This document shows, one piece after another, positions 60,960 through 64,000 of a stretch of DNA of 64,000 nucleotides. The stretch is taken from contig JAMXBD010000094.1 of the NCBI GenBank assembly GCA_024138025.1, forward strand, positions 496,001 through 560,000, read 5' to 3'. Source of the DNA: Combretum micranthum (Eukaryota > Streptophyta > Magnoliopsida > Myrtales > Combretaceae). Under the pieces are notes generated by a model, which was not told the origin of the DNA, did not search any database, and saw only the letters and a list, made by a program, of their open reading frames with translations. Position numbers and translations under genes: made by a program. Positions within the stretch are counted from its first letter, which is position 1. Every line of letters begins with the position of its first letter.

Positions 60960-61794
60960 AACCTCGATTACACAATGTCTAGGAAAAGCAACACCAAGCA
61001 TATCCTGAGAAATAATTTCCATTGCAGCAGCAAGAGGGTGCGTAAATACATGAAGACCCCTGTTCATATCCTTAGCAAGATTGGCAAGCTTATTCGCGAC
61101 CTAGTTTCCTTCACAATAAGTATGTTGAACAAGAACCACCCAATCCTTCTTCAACAAATCAAGAATAGAGCTCGTTAAATTTTAGTGCTTCATATCCATC
61201 TTACAAACACCTATCAACTAGTCGACTACCAGCTTATTGTTCATCGCTAGCACCACATTCTTTATATTCAACCTTCTAGTCAAACATAACCCTTCAAACA
61301 CATTTCTTAACTCCACAACATTAGAGTTGTTGTTCCCAATATTCATCACGGATCACACATCCAGCTGAAGCTCTGCCATTCACCATCTCTGCTGAACCAT
61401 CTGTGTTGACTTTGAACTAGTCAAAGTTTGGTATGTTCTATCTAATCATTACACGTTCATGGTTAATAATCTGCTTACTTTCATTTAACATAATCTCCGC
61501 ATTTGCAAAGTGAATCTCCTTGGTTTTTGCAACAATAAGTTGGTGCAAGGATCCTTCAAATACTATGTCATCATTAAAGACTTCCTTATTCCTCCAGTCC
61601 CAAAGAAACTAGCAACTAACACCAAAAAGAATTGACCACTCCATATTTTCCATCATCTCCTTTGACTGAAGCTATTAGATGAACCAATCCTCAAAAGGTT
61701 GAGTTAAGAATAATAATCTTACTGAACTAGAATGAATTTAAGCCACACTACTATTGCTTTTAAGCATTTATGAAACACATGGTCTATGTCTTCA
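60960..61794 (-). pseudogene. LINE ORF2 tail (zinc-knuckle and RNase H remnant)
   Basis: Minus-strand translation across frames shows the end of a plant L1-type non-LTR element: EDIDHVFHKCLKAIVVWLKF (zf-RVT-like), FLWDWRNKEVF, then an RNase H with FKVNTDGSA, GRASAGCVIRDE and LLKKDWVVLVQH...ANKLANLA. Many stops and shifts make it a dead fragment. Its upstream side ends exactly where an LTR-like sequence starts (61796), so it was probably cut by that insertion. Confidence 0.75.
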
Positions 61795-61795
61795 T

Positions 61796-64000
61796 TGTCA
61801 CGTCCCAAAGGGGTATCCTAAACGTAACAGTCCGCCACATGCTATATAAGACTCTCGAATTACTAACCAAGCCCTTCGGGAATCTTGTATAGATGTAAAG
61901 CGTCCCTTTACGAAAATAGAATACTCTATTCAATGGAGTTAAGAAGTTTAATATGGCATTCGATAGCTTTAGATGATAAATCAAAACACATATATAAAAT
62001 TACAAAGTCTAAGGGGCATTCCCCCGCAAAAGAATTTTAAGGTCCATTACAGTCATCCAGAGTCATTTTGGTTTCCTGTAGAAGTCTAAACAAAACCGAA
62101 ATAAACTTCTAAAGGAAACGCCTAGCTCCGGTACCTGAGCTGTAGCCTGCCTTGGCCTAAGCCAAATGAACTCGTGTTGCAACAAATAAAAACTATGGGG
62201 GCGTAAGCTAACTAGCTTAGTGAGTGAAAATTTCCATATAACAATTTCAACAAAAACATTCAAGCAAGTGATTAATCAATCAAATGAAATGCATCAAACA
62301 CGTGAATTCAACAAACATATGACCAGCCGGAAATCATATGTGGATGCAGTATGACGCCGTTTAAGCTCACGGTCAACTGAACAATAATTCGTTTTATGGA
62401 TCACGATTAACTAACATATTCGTTTTGGATCACGAAAAACCAACAAATGCTAATGCTCCATCCCCATCGTGATATGAATGAGTTCAAGTTTATAATTGAG
62501 GTCTAATAATCGATTAATCTAATTCTTTTAGGTGACCAAGTAATACTCCCAGACAATCAATTCTAGCTCCTCTCTATACAAGCAATGAATTATCACCCGG
62601 CTTCGATATTCTTTAAATTCAACTTCACATATCAACAACAGACAAATATAATTCCCAAATAACCCCATCATGCATATTCATTTTTGTCTTTGCTTAGCAA
62701 CTAGTGCAACTATCATTACAATCACAAGCAATAATTGAAATTGGAAGTAATACTCACTCGGCCATGATACGTCGGTCTCTTAGTAATAATAACCGGGAGG
62801 TAAAGATTCGTTGTTCTCGGGATCACCTATCAAATAAGAATAACCTAATGAGAACTTCACCACTTAACTAATTCAAACTATGCATCTAAATTAAATAAAA
62901 TCGTGATTCTCGCTATTTGTGGAAGTTCCAACTTAAAACGGCCATAACTTGGTCATTTTAACTCGGAATTTCGTAAATTTTATATCGATTTCTATCTACT
63001 TCGAAAGATCTATCTATTTCTAATATTAATTCCAAGTTTTGAAAACATTTAGGTCACGGAACAGACGGATCAGATCTGTTCTGTAACTTTTCCATTTCCA
63101 AGAAATTGTTTTGCACTTGATCGAAATGTATCTAGTTGATGATTTATGTGTATATAAAATATGAATGAATTCCTAATATGAGTGACATGTGATGAGTTCA
63201 ATATATGCATGATCTTGATGATTTTTGATAATGAAGCTTTAAGAAATCCCAATTCTTACAAGACTCCACAATAGTTACTTCTTAAAAATCCAATTCTTCC
63301 AATTTGGCATCTCATTAGTATTTTGGGATTTCATTCTTGGAATTTACTTGTTATCTAAATAAAAATGAGTTTCCATCATCTATACTATCCAAGACCTTCA
63401 TTTCCATATAAAAATTTACATTTTTCACTTTGCAAGTGTGTTTTTAAATAAACTTTTCACAAAAATCCGAATTTTGGAAAAATTCATTTCTTGCATGTTT
63501 CATTTGAGAAAACTTGTTTAATGCATCAAAATTTAAAGCTTTACTATATCTATTACCTAAGGACTTCATTTAACACACAAAACATGCAATTTGAGCTTGA
63601 ATACTAGGTGTTTATATAGGCATCATCTCAAATTACGAATTTAATAAACTGAACACTAACTCAAAATTTTTCATCTTAATTCCACTACTTATTTTACACA
63701 TTACTCATGTCTAAACTCATTTCAACTTGTAAAAATCATTACTTAGTGATACCTATTACTTATACCCTTCATTTTTCATGTAAAATATGAGTTTCAAAAT
63801 GGTTTCAATGGTTTTTAAAATAGGTCTTGAAGTTCATCCGAATTTTTCCTTAAGCATTTCTAACAAAAACTTTTTTCTTTTCAAGTTCCTTGTCTTATAT
63901 TCATAAAGATCTACCAACTAACATATTTATATATACAAGACTAAGCTTTTATGATCATTAATGCATGAAAACACAAAATATTCATATGAACATGAATGTC
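61796..64000. mobile_element. Probable LTR or LTR-element part, runs off the window
   Basis: Starts TGTCACGTCCCAAAGGGG at the point where LINE sequence stops. It then shows a layout like that of the probable solo LTR at 31661: a short coding-free GC-richer head followed by a long AT-rich body with 'cataacttggtcattttaac'. No primer site or coding region is seen before the window ends, so the other terminus and the target duplication cannot be tested. Confidence 0.45.

Noticed and set aside
1..64000. CRISPR arrays, bacterial operons, organellar insertions
   Set aside because: No spacer-repeat arrays, Shine-Dalgarno-led gene strings or recognisable plastid or mitochondrial genes were found. All tandem repeats are microsatellites or transposon arrays.

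Overview
This is nuclear DNA from a flowering plant, almost certainly a eudicot. Two conserved, intron-bearing plant genes lie in AT-rich intergenic DNA filled with LTR retrotransposons, solo LTRs, short inverted-repeat elements and microsatellites. No bacterial-style operons, CRISPR arrays or rRNA genes were seen.

Layout. 1-8.4 kb is intergenic with several small inverted-repeat elements. 8.42-10.23 kb is a solo copia-type LTR with a 5-bp target duplication (AAGAT). 14.58-20.89 kb (+) is CHLH/GUN5, the H subunit of magnesium chelatase, in five exons. 22.60-26.79 kb (-) is a STELLO-type Golgi protein in three exons, convergent with CHLH. Each of these two genes is a near-perfect family match except for one missing base in its first exon. 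That suggests consensus errors in the assembly as much as real lesions. 28.88-31.50 kb is a compact non-autonomous Ty3/gypsy-like element with target duplication TAAGG. 31.66-34.72 kb is a probable 3.1-kb solo LTR (GAAGC) carrying a nested inverted-repeat unit with a tRNA-like core. 35.15-36.45 kb is a long inverted-repeat element.

39.83-57.37 kb is a 17.5-kb Ty3/gypsy retrotransposon of Tat type on the minus strand, with matching 5-bp target duplications (ATATT), very similar LTRs, a tRNA primer site and a polypurine tract. Its Gag-protease and Pol frames are open and share one frame, separated by a single UGA codon. That UGA is followed by CGG and, 7 nt further on, by a strong predicted hairpin. 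This is the arrangement of plant-virus type II stop-codon readthrough signals and is the most interesting observation here. Downstream of pol the element carries an antisense, intron-containing plant-mobile-domain gene, a 192-bp tandem repeat array, and decayed pieces of three unrelated host genes (BIG/UBR4-like, SPA-like WD40, PPR) in mixed orientation.

57.4-61 kb is featureless AT-rich DNA. 60.96-61.79 kb is a decayed LINE ribonuclease H tail, cut by a probable LTR that runs off the right edge.

How the genes relate: CHLH (chlorophyll synthesis, plastid) and STELLO (cellulose synthase assembly, Golgi) are unrelated housekeeping genes that happen to be adjacent. Everything else is mobile DNA. 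Boundaries of small inverted-repeat elements were set by eye and may be off by several bases.
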